A program made the translations under genes and the position numbers. Below, piece after piece: positions 1 through 6,446 of a stretch of 13,290 nt of DNA. Position 1 is the first letter of the stretch. Each line of letters opens with the position of its first letter. Origin of the DNA: Gaiellasilicea sp035553355 (lineage in GTDB: Bacteria; Actinomycetota; Thermoleophilia; Gaiellales; Gaiellaceae); NCBI GenBank assembly GCA_035553355.1, contig DATMJW010000133.1, positions 1-13,290 on the forward strand. Reading direction: 5' to 3'. A model generated the notes under the pieces. That model was not told where the DNA came from. It ran no database searches and worked only from the letters and a program-made list of their open reading frames with translations.

Positions 1-1
1 G

Positions 2-343
2 TTCGACCTCGACCACGTGACGCTCGCGAGCCGCGACCCGGCTGCGGCGGCGGATGCGTGGGAGGCGTACGGCCTGCAGCGGGTGGGCGAGACGCGGCTC
101 GAGGTCGGCGGCGCCTTCGTCGACATCGTCGAGGGCGACCCCGGCGAGCCGCAGCGGCCGCTCCTGAACCACCTCGCGGTGCTCGTCGACTCCGTCGACG
201 AGCACGTGCGGGAGGCGGAGGCGCGAGGCATCGAGATCGCCGACGTGGTGGACGCGACGAACACGCTCGCCCTCTTCGTGTGGGGCCCCGACCGCGTGAA
301 GCTCGAGTACGTCGAGCACAAGCCCACGTTCTCGCTGACGTAG
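2..343 (+). CDS. VOC/glyoxalase-fold protein, 5' end at window edge
   Basis: The frame is open from base 2 and gives about 113 residues beginning FDLDHVTLASRDP, the usual opening of a vicinal-oxygen-chelate (glyoxalase/bleomycin-resistance) domain. Base 1 is a G, so it could be the last base of an ATG or GTG just outside the window, and the protein may lack only its Met. The expected metal-ligand pattern is visible: a His in LDHV, a second in NHLAVLVDS near the middle, and a Glu in VKLEYVEH near the C-terminus. The fold fits a small metal-dependent lyase, isomerase or dioxygenase, or a metal-free binding protein; the substrate cannot be read. The next gene starts 3 bp downstream, so the two are probably co-transcribed. 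The fold is fairly sure, the reaction unknown. Confidence 0.75.
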   Translation, partial: FDLDHVTLASRDPAAAADAWEAYGLQRVGETRLEVGGAFVDIVEGDPGEPQRPLLNHLAVLVDSVDEHVREAEARGIEIADVVDATNTLALFVWGPDRVKLEYVEHKPTFSLT

Positions 344-346
344 GCG

Positions 347-1441
347 GTGCCGCTCGTCGTCGCCGGCGCCGGGATGGCCGGGCTCGCGGCGGCGGCGCGC
401 GCGCGCGAGCTCGGCGCCGGGGCCGTCGTCTTCGAGAAGGGCGACCGCGCCGGCGGCTCGATGCTCCTCTCGAGCGGGGTCGTCTGGCGGCACCGGTCGC
501 TCGCGGAGTTCCACGAGGAGTGCCCCGGCGGCGACCCCGCGCTGCAGCGGGTCGTCGTGGACGGGCTCGACGAGGCGCTCGACTGGCTGGAGGGGCTGGG
601 CCCCCCCGTCCTCGAGCGCGAGACGGGGAACCCGCGGACCGTCGGGCGCCGCTTCGACACGCGTGGGCTGACGGCCGCGCTCGTCCGTGCGGCGGGGGAC
701 GTGCGCCTCGGTGAGGCCTTCGCGGACGCGCACGTCCTCGCGACCGGCGGCTTCGCCGCGAGGCTCGCGCGCGAGCGTGACCTGCTCCTGCGCGCGAACC
801 GGTGGAGCGAGGGCGACGGCCTCGCGTACGGCCTCGCACGTGGCGCCGATCTGTCCGCGGGGATGGACGAGTTCTACGGCCGCAACCTGCCGGGCCCGGT
901 CGAGGAGGAGGACTTCGTCGGAGCGTCGCAGCTCTACGGCGCCCACGCGCTCGTCCTCACCGAGGACGGCCGGCCGTTCTTCGAGCGCGAGCCGTCGTGG
1001 TCCGAGACCGACCTCGTCCTGGCGACGGCGAGGCAGCCGGGCGGCGCAGCGTGGTACGTCCTCGATGCGAGGGCGCTGCGGCAGCCGACCCGCTACGGAA
1101 CGGTCGCCGACCTCGTCGAGCGCGCCCGCGCGCTCGGCGGCGACGTGCGGCCGGGCGAGGAGCTGCCGTTCGAGCTGCCGCCCTCACCGAAGCTGCAGGA
1201 GGCGCCGTTCGTCGCAGTCCGCGTCCGCGCGTCGGTGACGCACACGATCGGCGGGCTGCGCATCGACCCGCAGGCGCGCGTGCTCGATGCCGAGGGCACG
1301 CCGATCGGGGGTCTGTACGCGGCGGGAGCCGACGCCGGCGGCATCTTCACCGGCGGCTACGGAAGCGGTCTCGCCGCGGCGGTCGTGTTCGGCCGCATCG
1401 CGGCGGAGACGGCGGTCGAGGAGCTCGCGCTGCTCGGTTGA
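347..1441 (+). CDS. FAD-dependent oxidoreductase, fumarate reductase flavoprotein-like (FAD_binding_2)
   Basis: 364 residues from a GTG start 3 bp after the preceding stop. The N-terminus is a Rossmann FAD site, VVAGAGMAGLAAA (GAGMAG at residues 7-12), with the ribose-binding acid and second glycine motif in VFEKGDRAGGSM (28-39). A central VLATGGF motif and the C-terminal sequences THTIGGLRID and GGLYAAGADAGG...GGYGSGLAAA are the FAD-closing signature of the fumarate reductase / 3-ketosteroid dehydrogenase / tricarballylate dehydrogenase superfamily. Members usually have about 450-550 residues. Here the stretch between LTAALVRAA and VLATGGF is unusually short, which accounts for part of the deficit. 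It probably oxidises or reduces a C=C bond of an organic acid or related substrate, possibly in a pathway shared with the VOC protein upstream. No signal peptide or heme motif is seen, so it is likely cytosolic. Confidence 0.85.
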   Translation: MPLVVAGAGMAGLAAAARARELGAGAVVFEKGDRAGGSMLLSSGVVWRHRSLAEFHEECPGGDPALQRVVVDGLDEALDWLEGLGPPVLERETGNPRTVGRRFDTRGLTAALVRAAGDVRLGEAFADAHVLATGGFAARLARERDLLLRANRWSEGDGLAYGLARGADLSAGMDEFYGRNLPGPVEEEDFVGASQLYGAHALVLTEDGRPFFEREPSWSETDLVLATARQPGGAAWYVLDARALRQPTRYGTVADLVERARALGGDVRPGEELPFELPPSPKLQEAPFVAVRVRASVTHTIGGLRIDPQARVLDAEGTPIGGLYAAGADAGGIFTGGYGSGLAAAVVFGRIAAETAVEELALLG

Positions 1442-1457
1442 GCCGTGGGGGAGCCGT

Positions 1458-1661
1458 CTACGCGAGCTGCGTGTACGCGCAGGGGCGGCGGTCGCCGGGG
1501 AACGGCGACGGCGCGACCTTGCTGATCCGCAGCGTCTTCCCGTCGGCCTCGACGGTCGCGCCCACGGCCGGCGTGTCGCCGTCGCGCTCCTCGAGCGTCC
1601 AGCCGTGCGGCGACCAGACGAAGAGGAGGTAGCCGCCGCGCGTGCCGTTGTCCTCGGACAT
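1458..1661 (-). CDS. Small conserved-looking protein of unknown function, 67 aa
   Basis: The ATG start at 1661 lies 11 bp after the stop of the histidine kinase gene on the same strand, so it is the likely last gene of that operon. The product opens MSEDNGTRGGYLLFVWSPHGWTL and ends SPFPGDRRPCAYTQLA. It looks like a small soluble beta-rich protein: a hydrophobic core strand YLLFVWSP, an acidic loop, then EADGKTLRISKVAPSP. There is one Cys and no transmembrane segment. The composition is protein-like rather than the Arg/Ala/Pro-rich pattern of false frames in this GC-rich DNA. I recognise no named family; no function is assigned. It converges with the FAD enzyme gene, with 16 bp between the two stops. 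Confidence 0.7.
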   Translation of the reverse strand: MSEDNGTRGGYLLFVWSPHGWTLEERDGDTPAVGATVEADGKTLRISKVAPSPFPGDRRPCAYTQLA

Positions 1662-1672
1662 CGGCCGGGATG

Positions 1673-2485
1673 TTAGTGCGCGCCGCCGCCGCCCGCGGCG
1701 GCTGCGTACGCCGGCAGCACGACGTGGATCGCCGTCCCGCCGTCGTCGCCCTGCTCGACGGTGAAGCGGGCGTTGAGGGTGGAGGCGCGCTCGCCGATCG
1801 CGTCGAGCGTGGCCTTGCGCCGCTCGCCCTTGCCGTCGTCCTCGATCACGGTCTCGACGGCGCCGTCGCCGCGCTCGCGCACCGTCACGGAGATCCGTGT
1901 CGGCGGCCCGCGGCGCACCGCCTGGCTGAGCGACTCGCGGATGATCTGGTACAGCCCGACCTGCACGTTCTCCGCCAGCCGCTCGGCCCGGTCGACGTCG
2001 ACCTCGATCTGCAGCGAGTGCTGCATCCCGAGCTGGTTCGCGAGCTCGCGCACCGCCGGCGCGAACCCCTGGTCGCGCAGGACGACCGGCTCGATGTTGA
2101 AGGACAGGTCCCGCAAGGAGCGGATCGTCTCCCGGTGCTTGTCGAGGGCGCTGCTCATGATCCCGGCGGCCTGCTCGTGCCGCCCCTCGACGAGTGCGTG
2201 GACCGCGGCGTCGAGCATCAGCGCGATCCCGGAGAGGTTCTGCACGGGCCCGTCGTGGAGGAAGAGCGCGAGGCGCCGCCGCTCGTCCTGCTCCGCGGTG
2301 ATGATGCGGTCCGCGAGCCGCGCGCGCTCCTCCTCGCGCACCTGCGCCTCCTCGAGCAGGCGCGCCCGCTCCCGCTCGACCTCCTCGTGGCGGCGCCGCT
2401 CTGTGACGATCAGGTAGAGCGCGGCCGCACCGGCGGCGACGACGGCTGTGACGACGACGACGACGAGGAAGGTCGTCGAGGTCAA
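1673..2485 (-). CDS. Membrane-anchored histidine kinase, HisKA_3 type with atypical N-box
   Basis: 270 residues from a TTG start that overlaps the response-regulator stop by 4 nt (2482-2485), implying translational coupling. Domains in order: one N-terminal membrane helix (residues about 6-27, a Val run), a charged coiled coil (28-68), a HisKA_3 dimerisation domain with phospho-acceptor H77 in LFLHDGPVQ, and a HATPase-like domain (about 175-258). The DxxxQ phosphatase motif (D78-Q82) is intact. The G1 box EDDGKG (215-220) is present, but the N-box reads IIRESLSQAVRRG: Gln188 replaces the usual Mg-binding Asn, and Arg192 stands where His is common. The G2 region is also weak. There is no sensor domain, so the input may be cytoplasmic or through a partner. 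It could be a poor kinase or mainly a phosphatase. The cognate partner is almost certainly the adjacent regulator. Confidence 0.85.
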   Translation of the reverse strand: MTSTTFLVVVVVTAVVAAGAAALYLIVTERRRHEEVERERARLLEEAQVREEERARLADRIITAEQDERRRLALFLHDGPVQNLSGIALMLDAAVHALVEGRHEQAAGIMSSALDKHRETIRSLRDLSFNIEPVVLRDQGFAPAVRELANQLGMQHSLQIEVDVDRAERLAENVQVGLYQIIRESLSQAVRRGPPTRISVTVRERGDGAVETVIEDDGKGERRKATLDAIGERASTLNARFTVEQGDDGGTAIHVVLPAYAAAAGGGGAH

Positions 2486-3105
2486 TCGATGATCGCGTCG
2501 CGGAGCGCGATCGCGACGGCGTGCGTGCGGGTGTCGGCCTCGAGCTTCGCGAGGATGTGGCGCACGTGGCTCTTCACGGTCTCCTGCGAGATGAAGAGCT
2601 TCTGTGCCACGTCCGCGTTGGACATGCCGTCGGCGAGGAGCTGCAGGATCTCGCGCTCCCGCGCGGTCAGCATGTCGTTCTGGTCGCGCCCCGTGAGGAA
2701 CGACGGCATCAGCGCCGGGTCGACGAAGCTCTCGCCGCCGGCGACCTTCTCGATCGCCCGTAGCAGCGTCGCGTGCGGTGCCTCCTTGAGGATGTATCCC
2801 TTCGCGCCGGACTCGAGCCCGCGGCCGAGGAGCGACCGCTCGCTGTACGCCGTGAAGATGAGCACGGCGGTCTCGGGGACCTTCTCGCGGATCTGCTTGG
2901 TCGCCTCGAGCCCGTCCATCCCTGGCATCCGGACGTCCATGATCACGACGTCGGGGCGGCGGCGCTCGACGAGCGCGACGGCAGCGGCGCCGTCGCCGGC
3001 CTCGCCGATCACGCGCACGTGTGGCGCCCGCGAGAGCGAGAGGCGCAGTCCCTCGCGGACGACCTCGTGGTCGTCGACGATCAGGCAGGTGATCTCCTCG
3101 GGCAT
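2482..3105 (-). CDS. NarL/FixJ-family response regulator (REC + LuxR-type HTH)
   Basis: 207 residues from ATG at 3105; MPEEITCLIVDDHEVVREGL is the classic receiver start, and the open frame upstream belongs to another gene's antisense. The receiver domain (about 5-120) has acidic residues D11-D12, phospho-acceptor D57 in VVIMDVRMPGMDG, T85 and the invariant K107 in GYILKEA. A LuxR/GerE helix-turn-helix follows (about 146-190: LTAREREILQLLADGMSN...ISQETVKSHVRHIL). On phosphorylation it should dimerise and bind DNA as a transcription factor; targets are unknown. It precedes its kinase with a 4-nt overlap. It lies 35 bp behind the radical SAM gene and has its own candidate -10 box, so it could be expressed both with that gene and independently. 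Confidence 0.93.
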   Translation of the reverse strand: MPEEITCLIVDDHEVVREGLRLSLSRAPHVRVIGEAGDGAAAVALVERRRPDVVIMDVRMPGMDGLEATKQIREKVPETAVLIFTAYSERSLLGRGLESGAKGYILKEAPHATLLRAIEKVAGGESFVDPALMPSFLTGRDQNDMLTAREREILQLLADGMSNADVAQKLFISQETVKSHVRHILAKLEADTRTHAVAIALRDAIID

Positions 3106-3114
3106 CGCCGGGCG

Positions 3115-3120
3115 ATCGTA
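3115..3120 (-). promoter_or_regulatory. Candidate -10 box for the response regulator gene
   Basis: On the minus strand TACGAT (TANNNT pattern) ends 9 nt before the ATG at 3105, so transcription would start at or within a few bases of the start codon. A GC hairpin (GCGCGC, loop GGCG, GCGCGC; 3123-3138) lies just upstream, between this box and the radical SAM stop. It could attenuate read-through, but it has no T tract and GC hairpins arise easily in this DNA. Confidence 0.4.
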
Positions 3121-3140
3121 CCGCGCGCGGCGGCGCGCTC

Positions 3141-4064
3141 CTACAGCGCGAGCGTGAGCTGCTCCGGCTCCTCGAGCCTCGGCAGCGACGGCACCGAGCC
3201 CGACGGCGGCGGCAGCGGAGGGCGCCTGTCTGCGATCCCGTGCTCCCGCGCGAGCGCCCGCACCTGCTCCCGCAGCGGCTTCACCTCCGCGTGCCCGAGG
3301 TACGCGCGCCCCTCGTACAGCCGCTCGTAGTGCTCCACCTGGTCCGGGAAGTCGCGCGCGAGCGCCTCGAGGAAGTGCTCGCGCGTGCCCGGCTTGAGGT
3401 AGAGGGCGTTCGTCCAGACGCCGGTCGCGCCCGCCTCGCGTGCGGCACGGACGACCTCCGCCAGGAGCTCCGGGCGGTCCGAGATGCCCGGCAGGAGCGG
3501 GGCCATGCCCACACCGGCCTTCACCCCGGCCGACACGAGTTCCGCGACCGCCCGCAGCCGCTGGCGTGGTGGCGCCGTGCCCGGCTCGGTCTTCCGCCAG
3601 ATCTCCTCGTCGAGCGTCGGCACAGAGAACGTGACGGAGACGTCCGCGCGCGCCGCCGCCTCGACGAGCACGTCCACGTCGCGGACGATCATCGGCCCGC
3701 GCGTGATCAGCGAGAACGGGTTCCACGCGTCGGCGAGCACCTCGAGGCAGGCGCGAGTCAGGCGGTAGCGGCCCTCGACCGGCTGATACGGGTCGGTCGC
3801 GGCTCCGATCGCGACTCCGTCGCGCTTCCACGCCGGCCTTGCCAGCTCGCGCGCGAGCACCTCCGCCACGTTCGTCTTGACGCGGATCGAGCGGCCGTAG
3901 CGATCGTCGGACGGCCGGTCGGCGCGCCGCTCGAACGCGCGCACGTAACAGAAGGTGCAGCGGTGCGCGCAGCCCATGTACGGGTTGAGCGACCACTCGA
4001 ACGGCATCCCCTTGACGCGGTTGAGCGCGCTGCGGCACGGCTCCTCCCGGTACTCGACGCGCAT
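3141..4064 (-). CDS. Radical SAM protein, SplB-like / Rv2578c type
   Basis: 307 residues from ATG at 4064. The open frame continues upstream, but the protein-like sequence and the promoter both fix this start. A CxxxCxxC cluster (C32, C36, C39 in MGCAHRCTFCY) binds the [4Fe-4S] that cleaves S-adenosylmethionine. The lead-in PFEWSLNPYMGC, the later GAATDPYQPVE, LITRGPMIVRDVD and VGMAPLLPGISDRPE match the actinobacterial radical SAM family often annotated as spore photoproduct lyase-like. A photolyase reaction is not proven: these organisms need not sporulate, and the true substrate of the family is unclear. The C-terminus is a basic helical tail followed by a Pro-rich segment. A LexA-like box sits in its promoter, which argues for a DNA-damage role. 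It is the first gene of a probable operon with the two-component genes. Confidence 0.9.
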   Translation of the reverse strand: MRVEYREEPCRSALNRVKGMPFEWSLNPYMGCAHRCTFCYVRAFERRADRPSDDRYGRSIRVKTNVAEVLARELARPAWKRDGVAIGAATDPYQPVEGRYRLTRACLEVLADAWNPFSLITRGPMIVRDVDVLVEAAARADVSVTFSVPTLDEEIWRKTEPGTAPPRQRLRAVAELVSAGVKAGVGMAPLLPGISDRPELLAEVVRAAREAGATGVWTNALYLKPGTREHFLEALARDFPDQVEHYERLYEGRAYLGHAEVKPLREQVRALAREHGIADRRPPLPPPSGSVPSLPRLEEPEQLTLAL

Positions 4065-4070
4065 CGCCCC

Positions 4071-4076
4071 AGTGTA
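4071..4076 (-). promoter_or_regulatory. -10 box of the radical SAM gene, leaderless type
   Basis: On the minus strand TACACT is followed by GGGGCG and then the ATG at 4064. The 6-nt spacing puts the predicted transcription start at the start codon, giving a leaderless mRNA. The LexA-like palindrome abuts this box on its upstream side, in the -10/-35 spacer, where a bound repressor would block RNA polymerase. Confidence 0.55.
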
Positions 4077-4090
4077 GAACACGTGTTCGC
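4075..4090. promoter_or_regulatory. Putative LexA/SOS box
   Basis: The sequence TAGAACACGTGTTCGC contains a perfect 12-bp palindrome, GAACACGTGTTC (4077-4088). It matches the mycobacterial/actinobacterial SOS consensus TCGAAC-N4-GTTCGA at every position except the second and the last base of the 16. It lies in the 54-bp region between the divergent radical SAM and MBL-hydrolase genes, next to the TACACT box of the former, and may control both. This rests on consensus matching by eye. Confidence 0.7.
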
Positions 4091-4118
4091 TCCGCCGCCG
4101 CCGTGATTGGATCCGGCC

Positions 4119-5087
4119 GTGGAGAGCGCGACGCACCTTCAGGACGGGATCATCCGGCTGACCTGCCCGCTCCCGACTCGGCCGGGGCACGTGCACAGCT
4201 ACCTCCTGCCGGGGGACGACGGCTGGACGCTCGTCGACACCGGGATCGGGCTGCCGGATGCGGAGGAGCGGTGGGCGGAGGCGCTCGCGGCTGTCGGAGG
4301 CGACGTCGCCCGCGTGTTCGTGACGCACTTCCACCCGGACCACGTCGGCGCCGCCGCCGACGTGGCGCGCGTGACGGGCGCGCCGGTGCACCAGGGGCGG
4401 CTCGACCACCTGCAGTGCGAGCTCGTGTGGGGGAGCGACGGCTGGCCGCAGCGGATCGCCGACTGGTTCCTGACGCACGGGGTCCCGCGCGAGATCACCG
4501 ACGAGCTGATCGAGTCCGGGAACGTCTACCGGCCGTTCATCCGCTACCACCCGCACCCCGTGCTCGTGGAGGCGGGGGAGACGGTCTCGGGGTGGGAGGT
4601 CGTCGCCGCACCCGGCCACGCCGACGGGCAGCTCTGCCTGCTGCGGGACGGCATCCTCGTCTCGGCCGACCACCTCCTCGGTCGGATCTCGCCGACCGTC
4701 GGCCTCTGGCCCGAGAGCCGGCCCGACCCGCTCGGCGACTTCCTGTCGGCGCTGCGACGGACGATCGAGCTCGCGCCGCGGCTGGCGCTGCCCGGCCACG
4801 GCGAGCCCCTCGACGACCCCGTCGGCCGCGCGCACGAGCTGATCGAGCATCACCACGAGCGGCTGGCTGCGGCCGAGGCCGCGCTCCGCGCCGAGCCGCG
4901 GACGGCGTTCGAGCTCTCGTTCGACCTCTTCGGCGCCGAGCACCGACCCGCGGCCAGGCGCTTCGCCGTCGCCGAGACCCTGTCGCACCTCGAGCGCCTC
5001 GTCCTCGAAGGCCGGGCCGTGCGGCGCGAGGACGGCGGGACCGTCGCCTATACTGCCGCGCAGCTTGGAAGACGAGCTTCCGCCTAG
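4119..5087 (+). CDS. MBL-fold metallo-hydrolase with C-terminal helical domain
   Basis: 322 residues if the GTG at 4119 is the start; a TTG at 4107 is in frame, but the GTG has TTGGAT exactly 6 nt upstream, matching the leaderless layout of other genes here. The metallo-beta-lactamase signature is complete: H70, H72, D74 and H75 in VTHFHPDHVG, H168 in APGHADG, D185 in SADHLLG and H228 in LPGHGEP, enough for a binuclear zinc (or iron) hydrolase. After about residue 240 comes a helical segment ending in LSHLERLVLEGRAVRREDGG, which resembles the winged-helix tail of LACTB2-like and related MBL proteins. The substrate is unknown; thioesters, lactones, glyoxal adducts or nucleic acid are possible. 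It is divergent from the radical SAM gene across a putative SOS box and ends at the promoter of the transporter gene. Confidence 0.88.
   Translation: MESATHLQDGIIRLTCPLPTRPGHVHSYLLPGDDGWTLVDTGIGLPDAEERWAEALAAVGGDVARVFVTHFHPDHVGAAADVARVTGAPVHQGRLDHLQCELVWGSDGWPQRIADWFLTHGVPREITDELIESGNVYRPFIRYHPHPVLVEAGETVSGWEVVAAPGHADGQLCLLRDGILVSADHLLGRISPTVGLWPESRPDPLGDFLSALRRTIELAPRLALPGHGEPLDDPVGRAHELIEHHHERLAAAEAALRAEPRTAFELSFDLFGAEHRPAARRFAVAETLSHLERLVLEGRAVRREDGGTVAYTAAQLGRRASA
5049..5054 (+). promoter_or_regulatory. -10 box of the CorC/HlyC-type transporter gene
   Basis: TATACT is the best match to TATAAT that I noticed in the window and lies inside the last codons of the MBL gene. The predicted transcription start near 5061 gives a leader of about 75 nt, unlike the leaderless genes nearby. 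No convincing -35 hexamer is visible. A Shine-Dalgarno-like GAAGGACGG lies just before the ATG at 5136. Confidence 0.55.
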
Positions 5088-5113
5088 TACCGGCGCCCCG
5101 CGGAACGGGGCGC
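5067..5113 (+). promoter_or_regulatory. Two tandem hairpins in the transporter mRNA leader
   Basis: Hairpin 1 is GGAAG-ACGAG-CTTCC (5067-5081), inside the last MBL codons. Hairpin 2 is GCGCCCCG-CGGAA-CGGGGCGC (5093-5113), after the MBL stop and 22 nt before the ATG at 5136. Both fall in the predicted leader downstream of TATACT. No T tract follows hairpin 2, so it is not a standard intrinsic terminator. It may still end MBL transcription, stabilise the RNA or control translation. It does not match any riboswitch class I can recall. Confidence 0.4.
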
Positions 5114-5135
5114 GCCTCTCGACGAAGGACGGACG

Positions 5136-6440
5136 ATGAGCGACGTCGTGCGCGTCGTCGCGCTGCTCGCGCTCGTCGCGGGGACGGCCGTCTTCGCCGC
5201 CGCGAAGTACGCCCTCCTGACGGCGCGGCGGACCCGTCTGCAGGCACGCGCCGACGACGGCAGCCGCTCGGCGGCGGCCGCGCTACGGCTGACGGACGCA
5301 CCCGTCGGGTTCATCGGCACGGTGCAGATCGGGATCACGACGCTCGCGCTCGCGGCGGGCGCGATCGGCGAGCCGCTCCTGTCGCGGCACCTCGACGACG
5401 CGCTGCCGCGCTGGCTCGCGATCGCCGTCTCGTTCCTCCTCCTCACCTACGTCGTCGTGACGCTCGGCGAGCTCGTGCCGAAGGGCGTCGCGCTCGAGAA
5501 GGCGGACCGCGTCGCGGTCGCCGTCGCGCCGATCCTCTTCTGGCTCGGCCGCGCCGCGGCGCCGCTGACGTGGCTCTTCGCCGGCAGCGCGAACGTGCTG
5601 CTACGCATCCTCCGCGTGGAGCCGACCGCCGCTGCCGACGTCGTGCACACCGAGGAGGACATCCGCCAGATCGTGGCGGGAGCCGAGGACGCAGGCGAGA
5701 TCGAGAGTGCGGAGGAGGAGATGCTGTACAAGGTCTTCGACTTCGCCGACACCGAGGTCCACGAGGTGATGGTGCCGCGGCCGGAGGTGGTCGCGCTCTC
5801 GGCGGACCTCCCGCCGGAGGAGGCGCTCGGGGCGCTGCTCTCGTCTCCCTACACGCGCTACCCGGTGTACCGCGAGAACCTCGACCACATCATCGGGATC
5901 CTCCACGTCCGCGACCTCTTCGGCGCGATGCACGATCGCGGCATCGCCGAGGTCGAGCTCGAGAAGCTCGTCCGGACGGCCTACATCGTCCCCGAGACGA
6001 AGGACCTCGCGGCGCTCCTCGCGGAGTTCCGCCAGCAGAACCAGCACATGGCGGTCGTGGTGGACGAATACGGCGCGATGCAGGGCATCGTCACGCTCGA
6101 GGACCTGCTCGAGGAGATCGTCGGCGAGATCGAGGACGAGTTCGACCTGCCCGACGAGTCCGTCGAGCGGCTCGACGAGCGGCGCGTACGCATCGACGGG
6201 ACGTTCCCGATCGACGACTTCAACGAGCAGTTCCGCACGAACCTCGACGTCGCCGACTTCCACACGATGGCCGGGCTCGTCTTCGGGCTCCTCGGCCGGG
6301 CGCCGGAGGTCGGGGACGAGGTCGAGGCCGCGGGTCTCCGGCTTCGCGTCGTCGAGGTCGAGGGGTCGCGGATCCAGCGGCTCGAGGTGGAGTTCGACGA
6401 AGCCGAAGACGCAGGCATCGCGGCGGCGCCCCACGGGTAG
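5136..6440 (+). CDS. DUF21-CBS-CorC/HlyC membrane protein (CNNM/CorC-type transporter)
   Basis: 434 residues from ATG with a Shine-Dalgarno-like AAGGACG. The N-terminal DUF21 membrane domain (about 1-160) has helices near 5-27, 57-77, 95-110 and 125-150, with conserved QIGIT (64-68), GEP (78-80) and GELVPK (111-116). A CBS pair follows (about 205-325; MVPRPEVVAL, YPVYRENLDHIIGILHVRDL, VVVDEYGAMQGIVTLEDLLEEIVGEI), then the CorC/HlyC associated domain (about 348-420; VRIDGTFPIDDFNE...TMAGLVFGLLGRAPEVGD). The family exports Mg2+ or other cations, or confers cation resistance; 'hemolysin' is a legacy name. One oddity is AAAKYAL at 21-27, where relatives have Glu in FxxAEFAL and here Lys24 stands. 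The FAH-family gene starts 6 bp downstream, so they form an operon. Confidence 0.93.
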   Translation: MSDVVRVVALLALVAGTAVFAAAKYALLTARRTRLQARADDGSRSAAAALRLTDAPVGFIGTVQIGITTLALAAGAIGEPLLSRHLDDALPRWLAIAVSFLLLTYVVVTLGELVPKGVALEKADRVAVAVAPILFWLGRAAAPLTWLFAGSANVLLRILRVEPTAAADVVHTEEDIRQIVAGAEDAGEIESAEEEMLYKVFDFADTEVHEVMVPRPEVVALSADLPPEEALGALLSSPYTRYPVYRENLDHIIGILHVRDLFGAMHDRGIAEVELEKLVRTAYIVPETKDLAALLAEFRQQNQHMAVVVDEYGAMQGIVTLEDLLEEIVGEIEDEFDLPDESVERLDERRVRIDGTFPIDDFNEQFRTNLDVADFHTMAGLVFGLLGRAPEVGDEVEAAGLRLRVVEVEGSRIQRLEVEFDEAEDAGIAAAPHG

Positions 6441-6446
6441 GCGGCG

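Noticed and set aside
2450..2467. GAC trinucleotide run as a microsatellite
   Set aside because: It encodes the poly-Val part of the histidine kinase membrane helix and is only about six units long; ordinary coding sequence explains it.
4064..4988. A longer radical SAM product starting at 4988 on the minus strand
   Set aside because: The extra 308 residues are antisense to the MBL gene and low in information; the promoter and family homology both fix the start at 4064.
5067..5081. First leader hairpin as a guanidine-II (mini-ykkC) riboswitch arm because of its ACGA sequence
   Set aside because: The loop is five bases (ACGAG), not the ACGR tetraloop, and the second hairpin has a different loop (CGGAA), so the paired-loop signature is absent.
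5093..5113. Second leader hairpin as a classical rho-independent terminator of the MBL gene
   Set aside because: The 8-bp stem is strong but is followed by CGCCTCTC, not a T tract, and it sits inside the predicted leader of the next gene.
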